Source: Firmicutes bacterium UBA5227
GTDB lineage: Bacteria; Bacillota; Clostridia; Tissierellales; Sedimentibacteraceae
Length of the DNA: 13,997 nt
NCBI GenBank assembly: GCA_002409285.1
Contig: DHUT01000092.1
Coordinates: 1 to 13,997 of the forward strand
Direction: 5' to 3'
Program-made: the position numbers and the translations under genes
Shown: positions 6,474 to 13,997 of the stretch, in pieces
Numbering within the stretch: the stretch's first letter is position 1
How the letters are laid out: each line of letters starts with the position of its first letter
Notes under the pieces: model-generated
The model's input: only the letters and a program-made list of their open reading frames with translations
Database searches by the model: none
What the model was told of the DNA's origin: nothing

Positions 6474-8315
6474 ATGAAAATTACAATGCACAAATTTATG
6501 GCAAAATTGCAGACTGCCCGGCGCGAATTATGGATATTCATTGCCGCTGCTCTGATTTGTTCGGGGATGATAGTTGTATTTTTATTTTTTTATTTTAATG
6601 CATATAAAACTCCCTACATGCAGAAAGAGATAATTGATTTGTCAGAAAGCTGGCAATACCACACGGAGGAGGGAGAGATGAAAACTCTTGAAAACCTGCG
6701 TTCTGGACCTGAAATTAAAGTAAATGAAGTGCTGACTCTTTACAAAAAACTGGATGAAAATATTCTTCAAGCCGCTCTGATGCTGCGCGTCAACCACCAG
6801 ACAGTTTCTGTTTATTTAGATGAAATTCCGCTATTGACGGCCGAACGCACATCTGGCAATAATCCTGGGATGTCTCTTGAATTTATACTGCTTCCGGAAA
6901 ATTACGCCGGAAAAACCTTAAAAATTGAAATGACATCTCCTTACGATATTTACGCAGGACGCACCGGTCCCATTTTTTTAGGTGACATTCCGTCATTAGA
7001 GGCCTATGCCCTGTCAAACTCCATGAGGAGTGTTATTATTATGTCAATGTGCTTGCTTATTGGAGCTTCTACAATTGTAATGACTTTTATGGAGGCAGCC
7101 AATGGGTTCATCCGTTCACAAAACCTTGCAATCGGTATTTTTGCAATAATATGGGCTCTTTATTACGTATGCACGGAATACATTGTATTTCAGTTTTTTT
7201 CACCGCTTCAAATGTCATATATTAGTCTTGGCTTGTATTTTTCAATACATCTTCCCCTTACCTTATTTTTTTATTTTTCCTTCAGGCGTTATCAGAGATG
7301 TCTTTTGCCTATGATTGCCCTTCAGGCTGTTTTTATGTTTGCTGCTGCATTACTGCAGGCTTTTAATGTTGCGGAACTGCCCCGGTTGGTTAATATAAAT
7401 AATATTCTGTTGGTAGGGCTTATCTATGTAATTGTTTTAGCGGTATTGGAAGCTGTAAATAAGAATCGGCTCATGCAGCTGTCCCTTCCGTTTTTAGTCG
7501 TTGCATATGTGTCAATGCTGTATAACTTCAAGGTATTTTATACAAGGAGCGGCGTTGTACCCTACAGCTATCGGGACACATACTTTCTGTTTGTGCTTTT
7601 CGTGCTGATTTACAGTATGCAGCAGTTTTTCAGCAATCACTACCGCCGGCAGAAGGAAGCTGAAATACTGCAATTAACAAACAATCTTGCAAAAGAAAAC
7701 TACGAGCAGATCAAGGAACATCTGCAGCAGGTAGGAAGCTTAAAGCATGAAATAAAAAGTCATCTCATTGCAATGCATATGTACCTAAACAACGAAAGAT
7801 ACGAAGAAGCAAGGCACTATTTAGATGCATATACCTACGAGGTAAGCAAGGTGATTGAAGCAGAACATCATAATCATTTTCTGGTTAACGCAATAATTGA
7901 TATACTCCTTCAGAAAGCTCAAAAAGCAGAGACCGAGGTTTTTTTAACGCTTCCTCCCTGTCGTATTGGTATTCCGGACCCTGATTTGTACAGTTTGCTT
8001 AATAATATCCTGGAAAATGCATTGGAAGCATGTGCTGCGGTCCCAAACAGCAGGGAGCGGCAAATTCACCTTACTATTGCCCGCAAAGAGCCTTATCTTT
8101 ACATCACATGCGAAAACAGCAAAAACAATCAAGCTAACCGGATTGATAATGCAAGAGAGGCAAGAGTGCAGCTTAAGACATCAAAAGCCGATTCCCAAGG
8201 ACATGGGTACGGACTTTTTACAATCTCCGGGATTGTGGATAAATACCAAGGTCTCATGGATGTTGATTATGATGACATCAGTTTTACCATAACTGTCGCT
8301 GTCAAAGACGAATAA
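6474..8315 (+). CDS. membrane GHKL-type sensor histidine kinase with extracytoplasmic domain and about eight membrane segments
   Basis: A 613-residue protein. Residues about 20-42 form a first membrane helix. Residues 43-183 lie outside and appear beta-rich (LRVNHQTVSVYLDEIPLL, KTLKIEMTSPYDIYAGRTGP), suggesting a jelly-roll sensor. About seven hydrophobic helices follow between 184 and 385. This resembles the layout of 7TMR-DISM receptors. A coiled linker leads to the phosphoacceptor H425 in GSLKHEIKSHL, then the N box (LLNNILENALEAC, 508-520) and the G box (SQGHGYGLF, 574-582). The acceptor box and ATPase are of the AgrC/GHKL type, which usually signals to LytTR regulators, and the divergent gene at 5613-6326 is the obvious partner. 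The likely ligand is extracellular and unknown. ATG 6474 follows a weak GAAAGAAGTGA site; ATG 6486 is an alternative start. Confidence 0.9.
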   Translation: MKITMHKFMAKLQTARRELWIFIAAALICSGMIVVFLFFYFNAYKTPYMQKEIIDLSESWQYHTEEGEMKTLENLRSGPEIKVNEVLTLYKKLDENILQAALMLRVNHQTVSVYLDEIPLLTAERTSGNNPGMSLEFILLPENYAGKTLKIEMTSPYDIYAGRTGPIFLGDIPSLEAYALSNSMRSVIIMSMCLLIGASTIVMTFMEAANGFIRSQNLAIGIFAIIWALYYVCTEYIVFQFFSPLQMSYISLGLYFSIHLPLTLFFYFSFRRYQRCLLPMIALQAVFMFAAALLQAFNVAELPRLVNINNILLVGLIYVIVLAVLEAVNKNRLMQLSLPFLVVAYVSMLYNFKVFYTRSGVVPYSYRDTYFLFVLFVLIYSMQQFFSNHYRRQKEAEILQLTNNLAKENYEQIKEHLQQVGSLKHEIKSHLIAMHMYLNNERYEEARHYLDAYTYEVSKVIEAEHHNHFLVNAIIDILLQKAQKAETEVFLTLPPCRIGIPDPDLYSLLNNILENALEACAAVPNSRERQIHLTIARKEPYLYITCENSKNNQANRIDNAREARVQLKTSKADSQGHGYGLFTISGIVDKYQGLMDVDYDDISFTITVAVKDE

Positions 8316-8330
8316 ATATAATAATCTCAG

Positions 8331-8390
8331 AACCAATTACCAATTACGTCGTTTTCTTTGCAAGTTACGTAAAGGTGATTGGTTTTTTTT
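8331..8390 (+). terminator. strong intrinsic terminator after the sensor kinase gene
   Basis: An 11-base arm at 8331-8341 (AACCAATTACC) pairs along its whole length, with one G-U pair, with 8374-8384 (GGTGATTGGTT). An inner stem TTACGT/ACGTAA (8344-8349 with 8367-8372) extends it, and a T-run follows to 8390. It starts 15 bases after the kinase stop codon and separates that gene from the surface-protein gene. It could also act as a conditional leader terminator, but no antiterminator was recognised. Confidence 0.8.
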
Positions 8391-8474
8391 ATATTATGAA
8401 TTAATATATATATGTTTACTGCAATTATCCAAAATACAAAATAAAACACATTAATTAACAAGAAGGGAGACAAT
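8391..8474 (+). promoter_or_regulatory. probable promoter/leader region of the giant surface protein, with good ribosome site
   Basis: This 84-base gap must hold the promoter if the preceding terminator is efficient. It is very AT-rich, and several TATA-like strings prevent a clear choice of -10 box; TTTACT at 8415-8420 is a weak -35 candidate. The ribosome site AAGGGAG at 8463-8469 precedes ATG 8475 at normal spacing. No paired LytTR boxes were recognised by eye. Confidence 0.4.
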
Positions 8475-11400
8475 ATGAAAAGAAAACAAAATTTTAATCG
8501 GGTTCTCAGCTTTTTTCTTTCATTTATGATTGCATTGTCAAGTATACCGATGAGTGTATTTGCATATATGGCAGAAAAGCCAGACAGTATTGCATTCATT
8601 GACAGCAATGGGGACGTACAGCAAATTGACAGTGAAAGCTGGACAGAAAAATTTCCTTACGGTACATTTGCGTTCTCGAATTCGGAACTGACCATGACGG
8701 AGAACGGAAATAGTGAAGTAATTGAAGTGTATCGCCTGGGAGGGACAAAGGGCAAGGTCACAGCGTACATCTCCTATGCTCCTTTTGTTGCAAATAATGA
8801 CGGAGAGCTTAGTTACTTTAATGCCATAGGAGGAGATGACATCATAATTTCCGTGGAAGATCCATCCCCCTATGCGAAGGATCAAAAAGTCGGAAGGGAT
8901 AAGCCTCCGTTGCCTGTGACCTCAGGAACGGCCATTTATGCCGCCTTTGAAGAGGGTGAAGATGTACATCTTACAGTGGACGCAGATGCGGACAGCTATC
9001 AATGGTATGCAAGAAGTGCCGGCGGCAGATGGAAGGCTGTAAACGGCGCTGAGGATGACACACTTCCTGTTGCCAAAGAAGACCTGCAGTATACGGATAT
9101 ATTCCTTGAGTATGTTAAGGGAGAAAATACCTACCGTACAAATTCATTCCACGGTGAAATTTACATACCCGAGGAGAATTTTTATGATGAAACTGAGTTT
9201 ATTTCAGGAGATTATGAACCTGCATACACTGACCTGGATTTAAAAAATGATGAATATGGCACAAAATATTTTGAAGTTGTTTTTTCGGAGGGTGAGTGGG
9301 TTAAAGAAATTTATGTAACGCCTGTTGACAATAAGGAGTCCAATCCCGAAAGGTTGGCAACATTTACAATTTATGACTGTGAAGGTGGAGAGCTTTACGA
9401 CTCCGCAAATACGATGATTCTTACACTGCTTGATGACGAAGATACTCAGCAGACAGCCATAGGCTTTGAGGTTACTCAAATTTATACAGATACTTCCGAA
9501 GGGGTTGCAAAAGCCACCGTAAAAAGAACCGGAGGCATGAACCATCTGATTACCGTTGATTATACCACCGAGGATGATACGGCGATAGAAGGAAAGGATT
9601 ATATCAAATCCGCAGGTACACTGAAATTTTACGGTGAAGAAACAGAACAAACAATAGAAGTTCCCCTCATGAATGCTTCTGCAGAGAAAAATGAAGCAGT
9701 CGATTTTGAGGCTTTAAACGATGAGCAAAAATCTGAACTGAAAAAGTTCAGTATAGTTCTCTCCGGCTTAAAGGGAGGAGAGGGCAAGGATGTGATTTTG
9801 CCGGGAAAGGAAAAGGCTGTTGTTTCTCTTTACAACTCGGGCAAATCGTCGGAGTTGAACTTAGCTGACATATTAAATGACGGAGATGCGGTAAATGTTT
9901 CCGGCAACATGTCCGTGGCAGACAACGGATTGATCCCAAACAACGACAATCCTGTTGCGGGAATGGAAACGGATTATGAAAAATCATCGCTTAAAGGAGC
10001 TGTTTCTCAGACTTTATCACCTTATGTCACCTTTGGCCTGAGAAATACAACCGGCACGGAAAACAAAACAGTTACTTTCAGCAGAAATACCGTACAGGAC
10101 TACGGTAAAAAATACTGGGAAAATTTCTCTGTTATAGCTAAAGGAAAGCTGACAGGAGAAGCTTTAAATGAAGTTGAAAAATTAGGCTGGGTTAATGCGG
10201 AAAATGTAAATAATGGATCCAGTATCAAAATAGAAAATAAAGATGCCGCAACAGGATATGCTTATATTCCGGATATGGCAAAAAAATTCGGAAAGGTATA
10301 TATGAATACGCATTTGAGATCATATAATGTGTGGATTAACCCTTGGGTGATACCTCGTATTTCATTGGCCTACAGAGACGGTAACGGAAATATGACTTCC
10401 GACGAAAGATATAGATTAGACGGAGAACGCAGTGAAGACTGGACAGTTGGAGCACGGACAGTATATCCTTGGAGAGATTTTTATCCGGATATAACTGACA
10501 ACATAAACTCGATTTATCTTGAAATTCGTGAAGTAGACGGAGAAAGCGGCGGTCCCAACGGCAATGCAATAGCGGAAATAACAGATGGATACTTAGAGCG
10601 CAGAATTTTTAACAATTCGCAGTTAAATATAGCTCTGTATCATGCAAACAGTGAAAATAATGTAAAACCGGGAGAAGCGGTATTTGAACCGGGATTTACT
10701 CCGGATATTGAGATCGCGGAAGGAAAGGGTGGCATCAATTCAAACGGCCAAATTTACGTGGGCTCCGGTCTGAATGCAAAGGATGACAGACAGGGATTGT
10801 TTGAGCAGTACAAAAGTAAGGGAGGGGTTTACTTAACAAAAGCAAATTCCCCAACGGTATTGTATGACAGCTCCGCAAGTGATCGCAGCATAAAAATGCT
10901 TTGGAACAACATGACGTATGACGATTTAAACAGCAGCTATACAATCAATATGGTATATGAGCGTTATCAGGATGCGATAATTGATCTTAGCACATCTGTT
11001 CCGGTGAAAGACGAAAATGGAAATCCATTGACCGATACAGCAAAAAAAGAGGCGGAAGTAAAGACCCTCAATGATTTCATTGCTTCTGTCAAGGGTGAGA
11101 TAGAGTATGGCTATAAGTCATACGATAATAACTCCCGGAAATTTATCGACAAAACAGAAAGAATTTATTCCGATCAGATTAGAAATAATTCAGATCAGCA
11201 GATGCATATAAGCTTTATGAGAACAAATAACCTGCAATGGATTAACTTTAATTTGCCGGAAGAAGACAGAATAGTTTTTAACGGGAAAACATATAAGGGA
11301 AATCAAAGGATTCAATTTGACGGCAATGATATGACCATGCCTAAACTGCAATTTTTGTACTATGATTCGGAGTTTATCGGAGTGGAGCGTGAAGCAAAGG

Positions 11401-13997
11401 TAAATATAAACACAATCAGTGTTTATTTAGATGCAGACGGGGACGAAAAAATTTCGGGGATGATGGAAAATAATATATTTAAATTAGAGCCCGGCAGAGA
11501 TACTTTTATAGAAAATATTAACCTGAATGAAAACTATGATGAAAGTGTGTTTGCACCGGTAATAAAAGAGGACGGTACGGTTCTCCAAAAGTATATGAAG
11601 GTTATGTACACCGTCACTCCAAGGTCTATAGCCGAAATACCGGGGAAGGAAAATGTTGCGGGACAGATTCTGCCTGCCTTTACATCAAACCTGACAAATG
11701 AAACAAGCGTTGCAAGAAGTACAAGGGAGCAGAAGGACTATCGGTTTATAAAAGCGGCAAAGGATATATACGATAACTACCTTTCTGACGATGTTACAAT
11801 TTACGGAGCAAAAGCAACGCTTCTGAATATGATTGATTTCCCTCTGGGAGGAGATCACAAGCCATATGAAATAAAGGACGGAAATACAATCTGGACGCCG
11901 GAGTATAAAGGTAATTTAATTTTTGAATATGAAAATCCGGAAATCATTACGTTGAATAATACGGTAATGGGAGATGGGTTTAATTTGACCACGGATTTTG
12001 AGTATTCACCGGAAGAAGGGTATACATACACAAACAATGGCGAGAGCACAATCAACGGATACTTAGGTTCGTATGTGGGAAACACTGTATTTTCTTTAGT
12101 TATCAGAGAACAAAACGAAGAAGAAACCATGGAAAAACTTATAGCGGGTACGGGAGTATTCAGCAATTCATTTGATTCTGTAGCTATAGGAGGAAGAGGT
12201 ACATTCCAGACTCCCAACGGGCTTTTAAACATGAACGGCAGTGGTCCGGAAATGAATTTCAACAGTGCCGAAGAATCACCGGGGACTTCCCGCAGGAGTG
12301 CAAATAATTCAAGCTCCGATGCTCCCGAAGGCTTTGACATTGATTTAGGTATGTCTTTGCCTGAAATTAATCTTGAAAACATACTTTCCCTTGACGGAGT
12401 GGGTGTTTATATGGATGGCAACAGGATAGGGTTTACTGTCGGGACACCTTTGGGAGATGACTTTGCGGATAATTTTAACTATAAGAAGAAGCTTATGGAT
12501 CCTGACGAAAGTTATGCAAAGGGTAAGGAAAACGCGGCTGCAAATCCGGATTCAAAGGGTGCGGTAGCATCCAAGGAATACGGCATGAGCTTTAGTATGT
12601 CGGCAGCATTTTATTGGGAATACGATCCGGTGGTGGATAAATTTCATTTTGCGGAAGCAGGCATATCGGTTACCGCAGGCTTTGAATTTTCGCTGCAGTA
12701 CAGATTCACATTCTGCCCTCTGATATATTGCTATGTCAAGACCGGTATAAGTGTGAGTGTGGGTGCGGGTCTCGGTCGTAATTACTATGAGGTGGAGAAC
12801 GACGAATCGGTTACGCTTACGGCAGAAAATCCTGCAGGCACTGCATTACCTGCAGATTTAAAAAAAGATAAGGTATATACATTTGAAACCGAGGCAAAGG
12901 CAGTTAATTTTTACTTTAAAGGAAAACTCTCCGTTGAAATATACGGTGAAGATGAAAGTTTATTAAGGCGGGGAATACTCGAATCTGTTAACAAAATAGA
13001 AAAATCAAATATAAACATTGACAGGCTTATAAACCTGCCCGACGGTGAGAAAGTAACTGTTAAGATAAAGGTTATGGAAGATTCTCGTGTTGAGAGCATC
13101 AAGGAAGTAACCGATTATGACACCATAGTGTATTTCAAAGGCTTCAGCCTGAGCCCTGCGTTTTTTATAGAAGTAGGAGCGGGAATCGGTATTGAGATTT
13201 TTAAGGCGGAAGTATTTATAAAAATCAGTGTGGAAGCGACCTTTGTTTTTGGTGGTTATAATCTTGAGGACGACAGCTATGACGGGGCAAAGGTGGATTC
13301 CTTTGATTTCATGGCATCCATAGGCGTCAGAGTTGTTGCCTTCCTGTTTACATACGAATTGACCGGAGTGGGCTTTAGCAGGTCGTACGACGGAGATGAG
13401 GATAAATGGGAAAGCAAATGGATATTTTTAAATGATTATCTGCCTAAATCACGGATGGCTGTGTCCGCAGACGGCGAAGAGGGCTCGGGCATTAAACCGC
13501 CTCAAAGTCCCGCAGGCAAGCAGCGGCTGTACGGTGCAAGCACAGGCAATAAAATTATGAGAGCAAACAGCTTTGGTGATAATGAGCTGCCGTTTAAGCT
13601 TTCAAGCTTCACCGAGAGCTCGGCAAGTAAGCTTGCGGACGGTCTGAACTTGGGATATGACTACAAGCTGGTAACTGTGGGCAATAGAAACTTCTTGGTG
13701 TATTTGTATGCCCGTGATAATGCAGAGGGAATTCATGCCTCGATGCTTGTTCTTTCGGAATTGGCGGAGAATGAGGACGGATATGCCTTGGCAAGCCCTG
13801 TAACCGGTAATTCAGAGCTTTATACCGTGGATAATGACGCAACCGGAGATCTGGATTTCAGCGTATATGCCAATTCGGACAATATTTATATCACCTGGCT
13901 TAGCTATGTAAAAGATTATGCTCTTTCCACCACAGGCTCCGCACTGAAGGGCGCAGTGGAAAATATGGAGCTCAAGCGTGCGGTATTTAATGTCAGT
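8475..13997 (+). CDS. giant secreted Calx-beta/Ig-like surface protein, 3' end outside window
   Basis: The frame is open for 1841 codons and reaches the last base, so the C-terminus and any cell-wall anchor are not visible. Residues 1-30 form a signal peptide: a KRK start, a hydrophobic core and a probable cut after SVFA. A Calx-beta-like half follows (about 62-100, TMTENGNSEVIEVYRLGG). Next comes an Ig-like stretch (about 166-226, SYQWYARSAGGRWKAVNGAE), then a Calx-beta second half (about 258-323, ending LTLLDDED). A fuller Calx-beta domain lies at about 329-452 (VKRTGGMNHLITVDYTTEDD, AIEGKDYI). A DADGDEKIS loop at 986-994 resembles EF-hand or dockerin calcium loops. Residues about 1390-1640 hold alternating Gly-rich beta strands. 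Calx-beta domains bind calcium and are common in bacterial adhesins, so adhesion or surface assembly is likely but inferred. The whole reading frame was checked and has no stop. Confidence 0.88.
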   Translation, partial: MKRKQNFNRVLSFFLSFMIALSSIPMSVFAYMAEKPDSIAFIDSNGDVQQIDSESWTEKFPYGTFAFSNSELTMTENGNSEVIEVYRLGGTKGKVTAYISYAPFVANNDGELSYFNAIGGDDIIISVEDPSPYAKDQKVGRDKPPLPVTSGTAIYAAFEEGEDVHLTVDADADSYQWYARSAGGRWKAVNGAEDDTLPVAKEDLQYTDIFLEYVKGENTYRTNSFHGEIYIPEENFYDETEFISGDYEPAYTDLDLKNDEYGTKYFEVVFSEGEWVKEIYVTPVDNKESNPERLATFTIYDCEGGELYDSANTMILTLLDDEDTQQTAIGFEVTQIYTDTSEGVAKATVKRTGGMNHLITVDYTTEDDTAIEGKDYIKSAGTLKFYGEETEQTIEVPLMNASAEKNEAVDFEALNDEQKSELKKFSIVLSGLKGGEGKDVILPGKEKAVVSLYNSGKSSELNLADILNDGDAVNVSGNMSVADNGLIPNNDNPVAGMETDYEKSSLKGAVSQTLSPYVTFGLRNTTGTENKTVTFSRNTVQDYGKKYWENFSVIAKGKLTGEALNEVEKLGWVNAENVNNGSSIKIENKDAATGYAYIPDMAKKFGKVYMNTHLRSYNVWINPWVIPRISLAYRDGNGNMTSDERYRLDGERSEDWTVGARTVYPWRDFYPDITDNINSIYLEIREVDGESGGPNGNAIAEITDGYLERRIFNNSQLNIALYHANSENNVKPGEAVFEPGFTPDIEIAEGKGGINSNGQIYVGSGLNAKDDRQGLFEQYKSKGGVYLTKANSPTVLYDSSASDRSIKMLWNNMTYDDLNSSYTINMVYERYQDAIIDLSTSVPVKDENGNPLTDTAKKEAEVKTLNDFIASVKGEIEYGYKSYDNNSRKFIDKTERIYSDQIRNNSDQQMHISFMRTNNLQWINFNLPEEDRIVFNGKTYKGNQRIQFDGNDMTMPKLQFLYYDSEFIGVEREAKVNINTISVYLDADGDEKISGMMENNIFKLEPGRDTFIENINLNENYDESVFAPVIKEDGTVLQKYMKVMYTVTPRSIAEIPGKENVAGQILPAFTSNLTNETSVARSTREQKDYRFIKAAKDIYDNYLSDDVTIYGAKATLLNMIDFPLGGDHKPYEIKDGNTIWTPEYKGNLIFEYENPEIITLNNTVMGDGFNLTTDFEYSPEEGYTYTNNGESTINGYLGSYVGNTVFSLVIREQNEEETMEKLIAGTGVFSNSFDSVAIGGRGTFQTPNGLLNMNGSGPEMNFNSAEESPGTSRRSANNSSSDAPEGFDIDLGMSLPEINLENILSLDGVGVYMDGNRIGFTVGTPLGDDFADNFNYKKKLMDPDESYAKGKENAAANPDSKGAVASKEYGMSFSMSAAFYWEYDPVVDKFHFAEAGISVTAGFEFSLQYRFTFCPLIYCYVKTGISVSVGAGLGRNYYEVENDESVTLTAENPAGTALPADLKKDKVYTFETEAKAVNFYFKGKLSVEIYGEDESLLRRGILESVNKIEKSNINIDRLINLPDGEKVTVKIKVMEDSRVESIKEVTDYDTIVYFKGFSLSPAFFIEVGAGIGIEIFKAEVFIKISVEATFVFGGYNLEDDSYDGAKVDSFDFMASIGVRVVAFLFTYELTGVGFSRSYDGDEDKWESKWIFLNDYLPKSRMAVSADGEEGSGIKPPQSPAGKQRLYGASTGNKIMRANSFGDNELPFKLSSFTESSASKLADGLNLGYDYKLVTVGNRNFLVYLYARDNAEGIHASMLVLSELAENEDGYALASPVTGNSELYTVDNDATGDLDFSVYANSDNIYITWLSYVKDYALSTTGSALKGAVENMELKRAVFNVS

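Noticed and set aside
7966..8292. 108-codon plus-strand frame inside the kinase gene
   Set aside because: Covers the kinase N and G boxes in another frame; the kinase frame carries clear family motifs.
8332..8347. Tandem ACCAATT repeat as a regulator binding site
   Set aside because: It is largely the left arm of the terminator stem, and the spacing does not fit paired LytTR boxes.
9240..9650. 136-codon minus-strand frame
   Set aside because: Mirror frame of the Calx-beta coding sequence; the plus-strand protein matches a known domain over the same bases.
11855..12382. 175-codon minus-strand frame
   Set aside because: Opposite the long open surface-protein frame, with no ribosome site and no recognisable domain.
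1..13997. CRISPR array, tRNA or rRNA genes, complete insertion sequence
   Set aside because: No regularly spaced repeats, no cloverleaf or rRNA signature, and no transposase motif with terminal inverted repeats were seen on either strand.

Overview
The window looks like low-GC Firmicutes DNA of the class Clostridia (Lachnospiraceae or a neighbouring family). The evidence is AT-rich intergenic DNA, strong AAGGAGG-type ribosome binding sites, a LytTR regulator paired with a GHKL kinase, and gene families typical of clostridial conjugative elements. No marker fixes the genus.

Left part (about 1-5421, all genes on +): this reads as the eroded remains of an integrated mobile element, probably an ICE or ICE-like island. 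It starts with the end of a small element-type DNA-binding protein (1-318). An intact 566-codon protein follows, with two copies of a helix-turn-helix-like repeat (324-2024). Next come three accessory genes of unknown or loosely assigned role, each apparently broken. The first (2094-2800) and second (2778-3592) are each restored by adding one base at an A-run. The third (3616-4530) is a possible HEPN/abortive-infection-like gene with one in-frame TAA. After a hairpin-rich gap the sequence becomes a patchwork: an RlmD/RumA C-terminal piece (4696-5099), a ParA piece lacking the Walker A loop (5090-5308), and the first 22 codons of a DUF4314 protein (5353-5421).

Middle (about 5422-8390): a more orderly region that looks like resident chromosome. 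A LytTR response regulator on the minus strand (5613-6326) lies divergently from a GHKL sensor kinase on the plus strand (6474-8315). The kinase has one N-terminal membrane segment, an extracytoplasmic domain of about 140 residues and about seven further membrane segments. The 147-bp gap between them carries a good extended -10 promoter toward the kinase. A strong hairpin plus T-run ends the kinase gene.

Right part (8475 to the window end): one very long plus-strand frame of at least 1841 codons, open to the last base. It encodes a secreted protein with a signal peptide, Calx-beta-like and Ig-like segments, a calcium-loop-like motif and a C-terminal half rich in alternating beta strands. The simplest reading is a signalling pair next to a giant calcium-dependent surface protein that it may control. 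That link is inferred from position; no LytTR-box pair was recognised. No agrB or agrD partner, tRNA, rRNA, CRISPR array or complete insertion sequence was seen.
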